Source: Anodontia alba
Taxonomy: Eukaryota; Mollusca; Bivalvia; Lucinida; Lucinidae
Direction: 5' to 3'
Length of the DNA stretch: 64,000 nucleotides
Assembly: GCA_964016985.1 (NCBI GenBank)
Contig: OZ024824.1
Location: 117,882,951-117,946,950, forward strand
A program made the position numbers and the translations under genes. Within the stretch, counting starts at the first letter, position 1. Each line of letters starts with the position of its first letter. This document shows positions 22,891-33,150 of the stretch, piece by piece. Under the pieces are notes generated by a model. That model was given only the letters and a program-made list of their open reading frames with translations, searched no databases and was not told the DNA's origin.

Positions 22891-23036
22891 TTCCGAATGA
22901 TGTCGGAAGGACAGTAGTACATACAACTGCAAATAAACTCGATTATGGCGGCTAGCCAACAAAAATATATGAGGGTACATGTAACAAACGCAAAATCAAA
23001 ACACTGTATGTAGTGTCGTCCGGTGCGGCAATAAAA

Positions 23037-23037
<1 letters not shown>

Positions 23038-23072
<35 letters not shown>

Positions 23073-23086
23073 AAACAACAAAAAAA
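23038..23086. repeat. (CAA)n microsatellite
   Basis: About 13 CAA units in block A; block B has only AACAACAAAAAA plus other sequence here (60470-60485). Confidence 0.9.
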
Positions 23087-23204
23087 CATGCGATCCGCGG
23101 CTTACACGCTTCGCATATAAATATGTACATAAATAAATCCCGAAAGATCCTGATGAGACGGAGTCGTCCCATTACGTACTTGAACACCATACATTCATGA
23201 ATAG

Positions 23205-23577
23205 GTGGGCCCAGTAGCTCAGTCGAACTTCGATGGCTCGAACATCTTTGGGACCATAGAAAATTGTTCGAGACATTGGTGGTTCGAGCCACTGAGGGTT
23301 AATTATTGCGCCATTAGGAAGCAAATGGCGGTAATTTAGGGATTTTTTCGATTTCCTATACAATAATTGTATGTTGTGTGTACTCATTAGAATCGCCTCG
23401 ATGAGGCGATTCTAATGAGTACACACACCATACAATTCCACGATAAAATAAGAAAATTTCCCTAAATATTTTTTTCTTGAGCTATCGGCAGAACTTCGCA
23501 GGGTCTCAGAAACGAGTTCGAATTAGCCATGGTAAACGGGCCATCAGTGTTCGAGCTATCGAGGTTCTACTGTACCT
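23205..23577. mobile_element. MITE with ends related to GTAGAACCTCGATAGC, block A
   Basis: The left end (TCAGTCGAACTTCGATGGCT) and right end (CGAGCTATCGAGGTTCTACT) are inverted relatives. The centre carries a strong hairpin GTACTCATTAGAATCGCCTC / GAGGCGATTCTAATGAGTAC. Block B has the same copy at 60640-61003, and a fragment sits at 40560-40790. This is a pogo-related MITE style. Confidence 0.7.
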
Positions 23578-23789
23578 ACCTCCGGTCCTTACATTTCTTC
23601 TTCCCCTTAATCTTAAGGCCTTCCCCAGCCGTTCTTTCATACGGACAACGAAGACTATGATCAGACCGTGCGGATGTGTCGGACGCATATGTCAGAAGGT
23701 ACATTTACTCACGTTTGCGAATCAACTGTTTTCGATATCTGCTTCCCTGAAAACACAAAGTTGATAGATTCCCACATTGCAATTTATCC

Positions 23790-24068
23790 ATTAATACGAA
23801 ATCACGCCTATTCAAATATATTGAAAAGTTCACCGCCAAAAACTGAAAGTTTTCAGATAAAAATTCTGATATTTTTCATATTTCTGCTCAAAATATAAGT
23901 GTGGGTACTCGTTAGAACCGCCTCGACGAGGCGGTTCTAACGAGTACCCACATTTTATGCTTTTGAGCAGAAATAAGAACAATAATGTATACCCCTGTAA
24001 ACCCCAGTTTGACTGTATAAAAGTGGGGTTAAAGGGGGTCAACATTATATAGGCAAGTTTTCGTGATG
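23790..24068. mobile_element. MITE (GGTACTCGTTAGAACCGCC family)
   Basis: Starts near CATTAATACGAAATCACGCC and ends GTTTTCGTGATG. It has the central perfect hairpin GGTACTCGTTAGAACCGCCT around 23930 and flanking ACCCCTGTAAACCCCAGTTT. No coding capacity. Confidence 0.8.
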
Positions 24069-24878
24069 GAAGACTCAATTCAACCAACGTATCCGCGCAA
24101 TCTGATCAGTCTTCGGTGTCCGCATGAAGACACTTTGCATCCTTGGCTATTCCAAATGCGCCCAGTGGTCTTATGAAACTGGTCGAATGCACAGGCTGAT
24201 CTAAATCTAACTCTAAATCTTCGCTTGGCGCACATGTCCGGAGTTACGTTTTTAACGTTGCGCCTTTTTTTCGAAGGCTTTCGAAAAATGTGGTTAACCG
24301 TATTCCCCTAAGTATTCACAGATCTGACCAGACAGTGTAGACCCAAATGAGGCGCCATTCAATCAGCAGTTTGAGGGCGCATCAACAGGCAATTGAATGT
24401 ACGTGTTCAAATTTAGAACAAGTGTAGTTAGGAGTTAAGATGTTAAAAATATTTAGATCTATAAATAAAAAACAGTTAAAGGAGTAGTTTTCAAAAGTGC
24501 TAAAACAGTTTGAACCTAAAGCTGCCGTTGATCAGCAATCCTTTGTCTGAAATCTTGGAAAATCGAGCCGCATATTCCGGTGCTAGGCACGCATGCAGCA
24601 GCATTGCAAACTACATTGTTACCATATGACGAGTCTTAATGAAACCGAGACTCCCATTTTCGTCATTTTGTATGTTCGTTTTTTATTTGACTTCAGTGCA
24701 GCTGGTTTTAAATGCCGTGTGACGACCAAAAAGTCTTCCCGTGCAATTTTATTTTTCTAGTTTCCTTTGAAGCATTGAGCCCATTCTAAAAACATGGCAA
24801 CTCGGGTTCCGCTTAAGCCGATGTAAGGATGCTTGGGAGCGGGGTGCTAGGGGCAACCCTGCAAACTACATTGCTGTC

Positions 24879-25179
24879 CATTACGAAAACACGCCTATTC
24901 AGATATATTGAAAATTTCACCAACAAAAACTGAACGTTTTCAGATAAAAATTCTGATATTTTTAATATTTCTGCTCAAAACATAGATTGTGAGTACTCGT
25001 TAGAACCACCTCGGCGAGGCGGTTCTAACGAGTCCCCACAATCTATGTTTTTGAGCAGAAATAAGAAAAATAATGTCTACCCCTGTAAACCCCAGTTTTA
25101 CTCTATAAAAGTGGGGTTTAAAGCGGGGGGGGGGGGGGGGAGGGGGGGGTAAAAATTATATAGGCGTGTTCTCGTGATG
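24879..25179. mobile_element. MITE (GGTACTCGTTAGAACCGCC family), with G-tract
   Basis: Begins CATTACGAAAACACGCCTAT and ends TGTTCTCGTGATG. It has the GAGTACTCGTTAGAACCACC hairpin near 25000 and a long G-run (about 25122-25148) where other copies have GGGTTTAAAGGGG. The G-run is probably expanded slippage. Confidence 0.8.
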
Positions 25180-25439
25180 CATAGGAATAGTCTCATTGAA
25201 ACCGAGACTACCATTTTCGATCTTGTATATGTTCGGTGTTTCCAAGGGCAACCTTTATAGATTTTATTTGCATTTCAAAAGAAAATATAGTCGTATTTTG
25301 TAAGATGTTTTATGCGAACCTGGTTTGGAAAATATCTGAAGAACAAATTGTAGTTACATTCGTTTGTCAGCACCAAAAGGTCTCCGTTACACAGTTCCTT
25401 CACTGTTTATTAGTTACATGTTTGATGCCAAGTAAATCA

Positions 25440-26440
25440 AACGTTCACATTCTTACCGACTGTGTACGTATAAGGGAATACGTTCATGTATCTAAGAGAG
25501 TACTTTCATATCGCCTATGTTTATGCGGAAACTTTCATACCGCCTATGTCTAAGGGAATACTATCATTTGTCTAAGGGAATATTTACCGGCCATGTCTAA
25601 ACGAATACTTTCATACTGACTTTTTCTAAGGGAATACTTTTACATCGACTATATATAAGGGCAAACTTTTATACCGCCTATTTCAAAAGTAAATTTGTTC
25701 ATGTTACTAAGAGAATACTTTCTTGAGGCTAAGGGAATACTTTCATATTTATTATGTATTAGGGAGTACTTCCATACCGACTATATCTGAGGGAATACTT
25801 TCGTGTGTCTAAGGCAATATTTTCATACTGCCTATGTCTAAGAGAATACTTTCATATCGACCATGTTTAAGGGAATACTTTCATATCGACTATGTATAAG
25901 GAATACTTTCATATCGACTATGTATAAGGAATACTTTCATATCGACTATGTATAAGGAATACTTTCATATCGACTATGTATAAGGAATACTTTCATATCG
26001 ACCATGTTTAAGGGAATACTTTCATATCACAATGTATAAGGAATACTTTCATACCGTCGATGTCTAAGGGAATACTTTCACGAGTCTAAGGAAATACTTT
26101 CATACCGCCAATGTCTAAGGAAATACTTTCATATGTCTATGGGACTCTTACCGCCTATTTCTAAGAGAATACTTTCATGTGTCTAGGGGAATGCTTCCAT
26201 ACCGACTATTTCTAAGGGAATTATTTTATAGCACCTGTGTCTAAAGGAATACTTTCATACCGCCTATGTCTAAGGGAATACTTTCATACTGACTATGTCT
26301 AAGGGAATACTTTCATATGTCTGAGGGGATACTTTCATACTGCATATGCCTAAGGGGAATAATTTCATACCAACTTTGTCTAAGTTTATACTTTTATACC
26401 ACCTATGTCTGAGGGAATACTTTCATAGGGAATATGCCTA
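25440..26440. repeat. 29-bp minisatellite, block A
   Basis: Roughly 35 diverged units of the type AAGGGAATACTTTCATAYCG then ACTATGTCT. Four nearly identical 28-bp units (about 25885-26000) are a recent local expansion; block B keeps only one of them. Confidence 0.88.
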
Positions 26441-26687
26441 AAAGATCACAACTGGTCTACTTTGTAAAATATGACGGAAAATATACCTGTTTGAGATCCG
26501 TCTTTGAGTTGTTTTACCGACTTAGCCAGACATCCGACTCAGGAATTTGGATTTATGAATATTGGCACTTTCGTTCGTATCAGTAATTTCACAGTGAGAT
26601 TATGGGTTTAATCATTTTATTCAGTGCTGTCATTTACAATACATTGTATACAACTAAAGAAAGGATCAGAACGGAAGCATGCAAGCT

Positions 26688-26803
26688 TATACCCAGCAGA
26701 AACATGACGTCTATACAACGTCGTCTCAACGTCGATGAAACGTCAAGACGTTGCATCGACGTTGAGACGACGTTGTATAAACGTCATGTGCCCGCTGGGT
26801 ATA
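26688..26803. repeat. 116-bp palindrome rich in ACGTC motifs, block A
   Basis: Two arms of about 57 bp, TATACCCAGCAGAAACATGA.. and ..GTCATGTGCCCGCTGGGTATA, meet at GTCAAGAC. Inside each arm ACAACGTCGTCTCAACGTCG or its complement is exact. Block B carries the same palindrome with one arm duplicated (62463-62634). The GC- and CpG-rich make-up contrasts with the AT-rich surroundings. Confidence 0.88.
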
Positions 26804-27129
26804 GTTTGTTCCTCTCCTTAACAAAACTTGTGAGCATTTATCGAGTATTTTGTATAATCTGTCTAATCTATAATGTAGTTTGTACACTAGAGGTTACCAG
26901 ATCAGATTTCGACTTCTTTTAGCATACAACGCGATAGCTCCTCTTTCAACGACTCGTCGCTTTAGACGACGCTTGGTAGCAAGCGGTTATCAAAACTGCA
27001 AGTTAGATATAAAGCTAATAAAAGAAGAAAAGAAAATGGCTCGCGGACTTTTATAACACAGAAAGACGTTACGATCACAAATTAATTTTGCATATTGCGT
27101 GCATCTATTAATTGGACCGAGTCAAGGAA

Positions 27130-27350
27130 AAAAGTGGTTTCGAACATGCGCAAAATACAGATATTCAGATGACCCAGCGCATACACAAAGTATCATCCGG
27201 GCCTTTGTTTTCCATTCATACATTCTGTAGTATATAATGGGTCTGTTAGCGGACAGTGAAGGCCCTGGTCAGACTGCGCGAGTGCGCAGGCTATCTGGGC
27301 CTTCGCTGTCGGCATATGCCGGAAGACACGTTTCGCATGGCGCCGCCCAC
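27130..27350. repeat. dispersed repeat, family of 1030-1250, block A
   Basis: GAACATGCGCAAAATACAG, TATCATCCGGGCCTTTG, TGTTAGCGGACAGTGAAGGC and GGAAGACACGTTTCGCATGG appear in the same order as at 1030-1250. Block B copy: 62960-63180. Confidence 0.75.
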
Positions 27351-27544
27351 ATGTCTCCGTGAAGTTTTCATGACGGATTTATTACTTACTGTTAAAGGGC
27401 CCTAGATACATTTAATCAAAGGAAGGCAAGTTTTCTGACTTCCTGTTTTCCCTTCCTGTGCACCTAGGTCTTTCTGAAAAAGGTTCTACCCTGAAAGGAA
27501 AAAAATGTATCTGCACAAAGACCTTCTAAACGGAAAATCGAGCT

Positions 27545-27800
27545 GAAAAAAAAATGAGGCAGCGCATGACAAAACGTACAAAATAGCATGTGCGCCCAGC
27601 GAAGACGCAGATCAGCCCGCGCATCGGCGCAAGCTGCTCAGTGTCTTTGCGATCCGCCTGAAGACACTTTGGATCCTTGGCTATCGACAGAATACCTTGC
27701 GAAGACCCTGGTTAGACTGCTGAGCCCCGGCTAATTTATCTTATCATTCATCATCAATTTATTAAATTTCTGACAAAAATGGCGGATGATAAACTGGTGA
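27545..27800. repeat. dispersed palindromic family segment, block A
   Basis: TGAGGCAGCGCATGACAAAA then GCATGTGCGCCCAGCGAAGAC followed by CGCGCATCGGCGCAAGCTG. In block B 314 extra bases lie between two copies of this 21-bp junction sequence. Confidence 0.75.
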
Positions 27801-28060
27801 ATTTTGTATTTCCTCCGATATACGAGGGTGGATAAAAAAATACGTGAACTTTCGTTACAGTAATTTTGTTTTTACAGATAATGAGATCAAATATACATAG
27901 TAATTATATATCGGCATTTTTCTATATGTCTGTTAACTTTGGGTACGATAGGTCCAGTAGGTCTCCCATAGCAACCATTCTTAAATGGTTAGTGTAGTGG
28001 TACCGGCGCACGGTAACGACGTCAATATGACGTTTCGACGTTGACTACTTACGTTGCAAG

Positions 28061-29258
28061 TCAGCGCTTTTCAAAGTACTCGCCTCTACACTCAACACAC
28101 TTCCTGTGTCGCTCCACCCACTTGCTAAACACCTTCTGATACCACGCTGAGTCGAACTGACGAATGATGCCATGTGTTGAGTATGTAAGCTCCTCCAGCG
28201 ACGTAAATCTTCGTCCCTTGAGCTGTGCTTTAATTTCCGGGAAAACGGCAAAGTCCATGGGAGCCAGGTCCGGGGAATAAGGGCTGTGGTCGATAGTCTT
28301 TAATCCCATCAGGTCGAGTTCAAGCCGGGTGGTGTCCGCCCTGTGTGCCGGGGCATTATCCTGGTGAAAAATATATCTCTCGATCGGAATGCCGGGCCTC
28401 TTCTTCTGCAGTATGTGTATCAATTCACGTCTGAGAACCTGAAAAACATGAAATCGAATACCCAGATTTATTCATTTGAAAACAAACCTGCCGGCCCTGA
28501 AAAGAAGAACATTTATTAGAAATGTTAAATGTTTTAATTATAGTTCATTTGTTAATAAAAATAGTAAGGAAAATGTGTTTTACCTTAGAATAGTAGTCGG
28601 CATTCACCGTCTGGTCCTTAGGCACGGAATGGCAGAGCAGCATACCCCGTCTGTCCATAAACATGATAACCATGTACTTCCCTTCGGACCGGCTGACCCT
28701 GGCCTTCTGTGGGGGTGGGGATGAATTTCTCTTCCACACAGAGGACTGCTGCTTCGTCTCTGGGTCGTAAAACCAGAGCCACGTCTCGTCTGTAGTTATA
28801 ATTATGTCGAGGAAAGCGTCTCCGTGCCTCTCATACTGCCGTAGGAAAGACAGAGAATCTTGAACACGTCGTTCCTTTTCTGCATTTTTTAGTACCCAGC
28901 GCGCATGAACCTTTGACATCTTCAGCTGGTTTCTCAAAATCGAGTGGACGCTGCCATAACTAACGCCTACTTTTGTTGAAATGTCACTAACAGTCAATCT
29001 ACGGTCCTCCTCGATAAGGCTCTTCACTGCCGCTACTGTCCCAGCGTTCACGATTCGTTTCCGTCCTCTCCCAGTGTCGTCTTTTAGAGACTCCCTACCC
29101 TCCGAAAATCTTTTATGCCACTTAAAAACAAGAGATCTGCTTACATTTGAAGATCGATTAGCATCCTTCATCATTTTCATCGTCTCTGTTGGTGTTTTTC
29201 CTAGGTCCACACAAAACTTTATTATTGCACGGGTCTCTTCCTGCGCCGGTGCCGCCAT
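28061..29258 (-). CDS. mariner DD34D transposase with a spliceosomal intron
   Basis: It catalyses cut-and-paste transposition in the nucleus. The start is ATG at 29258. Exon 1 (29258-28584, 225 codons) has the helix-turn-helix region (TPTETMKMM, SLVFKWHKRFSEGRESLKDD), then WVLKNAEKERRV in place of the classic WVPHEL, and the first catalytic D in TTDETWLWFYDPE. Exon 2 (28438-28061) has the second D in FHQDNAPAHRAD and the third in YSPDLAPMDFAVF, 34 residues apart. Joining YYSK to VLRRELIHIL at a phase-0 intron (28439-28583, 145 bp, GTAAAA...TTTTTCAG) gives 350 residues, the normal mariner length. Unspliced, the frame reads into stops after KHIFLTIFINK. No stop or shift is seen in either exon. 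Most mariners are intronless, so the intron is unusual. Confidence 0.85.
28439..28583 (-). other. GT-AG intron in the mariner transposase
   Basis: Donor AAG|GTAAAAC at 28584/28583 and acceptor CATGTTTTTCAG|GTTCTC at 28439/28438. The intron is A+T-rich and contains in-frame stops. An alternative acceptor TTCTTCTTTTCAG lies about 60 bases upstream within it, but only the 28439 site restores the conserved YYSKVLRREL reading. Confidence 0.8.
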
Positions 29259-30025
29259 TTTGACCTTACGATTTCCACGTACGCCTTAAGTTTACTGGCT
29301 GTATATTCTAAAGTACCCAACGGATGACGCTCAAATTTGCAACGACGTTAAATATGACGTCAACACATAAGCAGACGACGTTTAGTATAGTTTGGCGCTA
29401 ATTTAGGGAGTCAAGAGAGATATTAACACTACGCAGTGCAGTCAAGAAATGGGTTGCGCCGGGGGTACCTACCCAGGACTATTAAAACTTGAATTTTGTT
29501 AAACACAAGTACAATACATCAATGTAAACCCTATGATCCTTTTAACATTTAATTGTTTAATACGTGTGCAAAATTTTATCGATTTACGTTGAGTAGTTTT
29601 AAAGTTATAATAAAAGTCCACGTATTTTTTGATACACCCTCGTACGTACTTTATATTTAGTGCGAACCATCGTCCTGAGCGGACCGAACATATATTTGCA
29701 CTTTTGGTATAAACATGTTTTATTCAAATCTATCAATGAATAACAAACATTGTTAAGAATGAAATACAGAATTAGAACAAGAGCATACAAGCTTATATAG
29801 TTCTCCTCCATACAAAATCAACATTGTAAGCATATAACGAGTTTTGAATGAAAATTAAATATGTAAAGAAACAATCAATTTTTTAATATATCAATTACAG
29901 TCTACTCGCATTATCTCGTACACTGATAACTCAAACTAATACATAAGTCAAACCAAGTAAAAGCCCATACAAGTTTAGTTTGCTATATATTTCATACATT
30001 TCGGAGCTTTCTTACATTTCAGCTT

Positions 30026-30048
30026 CCCCCCCCCCCCCCCCCCCCCCC
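30026..30048. repeat. poly-C tract
   Basis: Twenty-three C in a row after TTTCAGCTT. About 130 bases upstream, CAGTCTACTCGCATTATCTC resembles one end of the MITE at 38261-38591, so this may be the remains of such an element. Confidence 0.85.
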
Positions 30049-30199
30049 AACCACCACTCATCCCCACTAGAATTTACTGATATCTGGTCTTTTCGAGTTT
30101 GAGATAATAAGAGTTGACCATATATGTAAAGGGCATCTTTCATTTCTGCCCACGCATGGATTTTTCTGAAACTTTGTATAATAATAACTAGGCATATGC

Positions 30200-30330
30200 A
30201 ACCTATGAAAATGTGCTTATTAAATTATATAATAAAAAGTTTGACTCAGGACGCAACCTTGACTTACTCCCCGCATGAGCTGATACCTGTCTCCAAATAA
30301 GTATGTCATACATCTTAAGTTTAATTTAGT
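30200..30330 (-). pseudogene. short LINE reverse-transcriptase relic
   Basis: The minus strand near 30230-30300 reads GDRYQLMRGVSQGCVLSQTF, close to the GVxQGCVLSPxLF motif preceding the YADD box of LINE polymerases. No further domain is preserved on either side. Confidence 0.5.
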
Positions 30331-31000
30331 TTTAAGATTTTTGCGCTGTGCTGAATGGCGAACACCATAGTAATTCTATTGGTACCACAAAACATTTATA
30401 TTTATTTAAAGTTAACATTTTCTGATTAATTGATTATAAAAAATCTGATTTTTTTACCAAAAAATGAAAAAAATATCAAAATTAAACTTTCAAAATTAAT
30501 GTTATAGTATTTGTCAAGATTTCATACTACCAGGAAAATTTGCTACATATATCCTCTATAGCTGTGCCAAATTTCATAAAAAATCAAAAACGGTAACATT
30601 GTTATTTTAGGCCTTGAATGTATATAGGTCGATTTTCACAAAATTGACTGTTTTGTTACATTGATAGAAAACAGTAGAGAAAGGCAGTGTTATCAAACAC
30701 TTCTAACACTTAACAAATCAAAGAGAGTTCAGACAACTTGGAATGAATATATCTTGATCCATTAAATTTTCATGACTTTCTATTACTTACCTTCTATTTA
30801 TATGGACTCTGACTAACCAACTATTACAAATGTAGACAGCATAACAAATTAAATCTAAATTCTAATTAACAAATTAGGCTTAACAAAATCTTACGCTTTA
30901 ATTCATATCAGCAAATCATTGAGCATTTTGTATAATTACTTCCCAAAAGGCATAAAACTAAAATAGGTGTAAAACAGTGGTATCCATTCTCACTATTACA
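30330..31000. other. no recognisable feature
   Basis: AT-rich sequence with no long frame and no repeat shared with the rest of the window. Confidence 0.5.
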
Positions 31001-31204
31001 AAAATAGGCATAAAACAGGGAGATCCATAATCTCCATTGTCATATTAAGAAGATGTGCAAACATACTATTGCAAGTAGTTGTTGCTTGTTTGTTTGTTTG
31101 TTTTGAAGAAGAATTTGCATCCCCATCAACAGATTTTAGGATTTTTGGAGATTTGATTCTGGACTGGTGAACTCTAACCAAACTAAGAACGTTTGAAAAG
31201 AAAA

Positions 31205-31385
31205 TAATACCTACAGATAGGTCAGAGATAAACTTGACACCCTCGTGCAACCCAGTTGCACTTGTAGTGCACAACGACAGCACTTACTTTGAGCAATGAA
31301 GTGCAACTCATGCTCAAACCCTAGTGCACTTGAAGCTCAATCTTGATTTGTAGTGCACTTGATGTTCATTGTGAACTTTGGATTT
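31205..31385 (-). repeat. GTGCAC-rich dispersed repeat
   Basis: The complement reads through repeated TAGTGCAC and TTGCACTTC motifs to TCAAGTTTATCTCTGACC and CATCTGTAGG-like sequence, the same order as at 47575-47772 on the plus strand. The GTGCAC hexamer occurs several times in each copy. Confidence 0.65.
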
Positions 31386-31669
31386 AGCTTAACACATGTA
31401 CCTAGAAAGTAGTCTTATTCACTGGAAAATAATACTGATTAAAGAAAATAAGCCTTTCTCTCTGCGGACTATATATATTTTTCTTTCTTTTTAACAGTCA
31501 ATATTTCTTTAAGACAAATGCCAGTAGTCTTTTTTTTTTCTTTCTTATTATGATTCCTTCTTATTTATTTTTCATGTTTCCCCATTTTTTTTTAGAAACG
31601 TTTTGACTAGGTAATAATTGTCTTATAGGAAAAAGTTCTTCTTTCTCTTTTTATTTTATTTCATTCTTC

Positions 31670-31671
31670 CT

Positions 31672-31706
<35 letters not shown>

Positions 31707-31725
31707 TCCTCTCTCTCTCTTTTAT
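31670..31725. repeat. (TTTA)n followed by (CT)n microsatellite
   Basis: About nine TTTA units to 31707, then CTCTCTCTCTC. A degenerate piece of the GGTACTCGTTAGAACCGCC MITE follows at 31798-31920. Confidence 0.85.
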
Positions 31726-32189
31726 TCTCAAAATTGTTCATTCATTCATTCTAAACTATTTTGATATTTTTCTTATGTCTGCATCAAACACAAATTAAGT
31801 GCGCTCGTTAGAACCGCTTCATTGAGTACACACAATCTATGCTTTTGTGCAAAAATAAGGAATATAATGTTTTCCCATGTAAAACACACTTTTCTCTTAA
31901 AATTGAGATTTACAGATAAGGTAATTTATTTCAGAAACATAAGCCTACTGGCCCTTGAGTTCTACAGGTATGCATTTAACTAAGTGTGTACATAAAGTAC
32001 AGAAATGGCGAACAATATTGCATTTTCCATTTTGTGAACAGTGATTTTAGGCTGTTCAACATATTTAAGATTTCAATATACTATTATCACTATTATGCAC
32101 TGTACGGAGAGATAGTAAGCACCGACACACTTCCAAATATCTTTCTATATGGTTTCTCATCATCAATAATAACTTACTTTGTTACATAG

Positions 32190-33115
32190 CTATATATGAT
32201 GTGCGTGGGGCCAGTAAGGAATCTTGACAGGGGAGACAATTATCTCCACTCCCAAAACTCCCCCTGTTTACCCACTTCCATCACGTAAGTAAACACGGAT
32301 ATCCCTCATTTACATGGTTGACAAAAGCATATAATATAAGGAAACAGATATGTAAGGCGTGAAGTCTCAGATCAGCCTATGCAACCACATGGCCCAATTG
32401 GACAGGCTGATCCGAGATGAGCTCTATCACAGGTAACTATACGTTAAATTCCCAAATTTGCAAAACAAAATCAAAAAATCCGTTTACACATTCGCGCAGT
32501 CTGAATCCTAGGCTTACCTGGTCATCAAACAACTTCAAACGTTTTATTGATATTATGTGGGAACCAGTAAGGAATTCTGCCAGGGGAGATGGCCATCTCC
32601 TCTCCCAAAATTCCCTGTTTACCCATACTAATCATGCTGAATAGCAAAGAATACCCCGCCTTCCCTAAGAAACAACTACTTTTATGTTCGATAAGACAGA
32701 GTGCAAACAAATACCGAAATCTGAGGTTTTGGTATCCATGATCAGCCCCAGATCAGCCTATGCCATCTCATAATCAGATCGCATAGGTCGATCCCTGACC
32801 TCCTCGATCATCGGGTAACTACAAATAAATTGAATAAACTCAAATTGAATAAATGAAATCTCAATTCAGTCTACGTATTCACTCAGCCTGGTCCCAGACT
32901 AACTTGTTTATCAAACAACTTTAACATTTAATTTCTATTATGTGGGAACCAGAAGGGAATTTGCCAGGGGAGATAATTATCTCCTCTCCCAAACTCCGTC
33001 TGTTTACCCTCACTCACCATGCCCAGTAACATTCTAATATATCTCTTTTTATGATTGGCAAATACCTCTAAGCACAATATGGCCAGTTGCAAACAAGTAC
33101 AGAAACCTACGTTTT
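32190..33115. repeat. tandem repeat of about 360-385 bp, 2.5 copies
   Basis: The landmark GGGAACCAGTAAGGAAT (about 32205, 32562, 32944) is followed each time by CAGGGGAGA, an inverted ATCTCC, CTGTTTACCC and then a CAGATCAGCCTATGC segment. Each unit contains an imperfect palindrome around GGGGAGATAATTATCTCC. No coding sequence. Confidence 0.8.
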
Positions 33116-33150
33116 AAAACCCATGAGAAAGAATTCCACTAGTATTGTTT

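Larger units (their letters stand above)
23657..25186. other. 1.5 kb present only in block A
   Basis: Block A continues GAAGACTATGATCAGACCGTG, whereas block B jumps from GAAGACTATGC to GAAGAATAGTCTCATTG, which matches A again at about 25187. The extra DNA holds two MITEs, dispersed palindromes and an internal imperfect repeat of TTGAAACCGAGACT (24635 and 25197), so a deletion in B is as likely as an insertion in A. Confidence 0.75.
27823..29642 (-). mobile_element. mariner transposon, 1820 bp, block A only, possibly intact
   Basis: The ends are inverted repeats: CGAGGGTGGATAAAAAAATA at left and CGAGGGTGTATCAAAAAATA read inward from the right, followed by CGTG(A/G)ACTTT. TA flanks lie at 27821-27822 and 29643-29644. 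Block B shows the empty site TCCTCCGATATACTTTATAT (about 63930); A has four additional bases (CGTA) after the right flank. The coding region is complete once one intron is removed. Longer than the usual 1.3 kb mariner because of the intron and long untranslated ends. Confidence 0.92.
16005..29709. repeat. duplicated block A
   Basis: From GGTGTGTTTTCGTAATG at about 16007 to AACATATATTTGCACTTTTG at 29709 the sequence is collinear with block B (47773-64000), apart from insertions, deletions and a local rearrangement. Matching landmarks include 16270 and 48360, 17380 and 56285, 18420 and 57310, 20480 and 57860, 22000 and 59500, 23225 and 60650, 25230 and 61140, 26600 and 62360, 27560 and 63355. 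Base identity outside the indels appears to be in the mid-90s per cent by eye. The right-hand end of the duplication is unknown because B reaches the window edge. Confidence 0.9.

Noticed and set aside
22523..23387. Minus-strand frames rich in leucine or valine runs
   Set aside because: They translate the (CAA)n tract and AT-rich DNA; no conserved motif.
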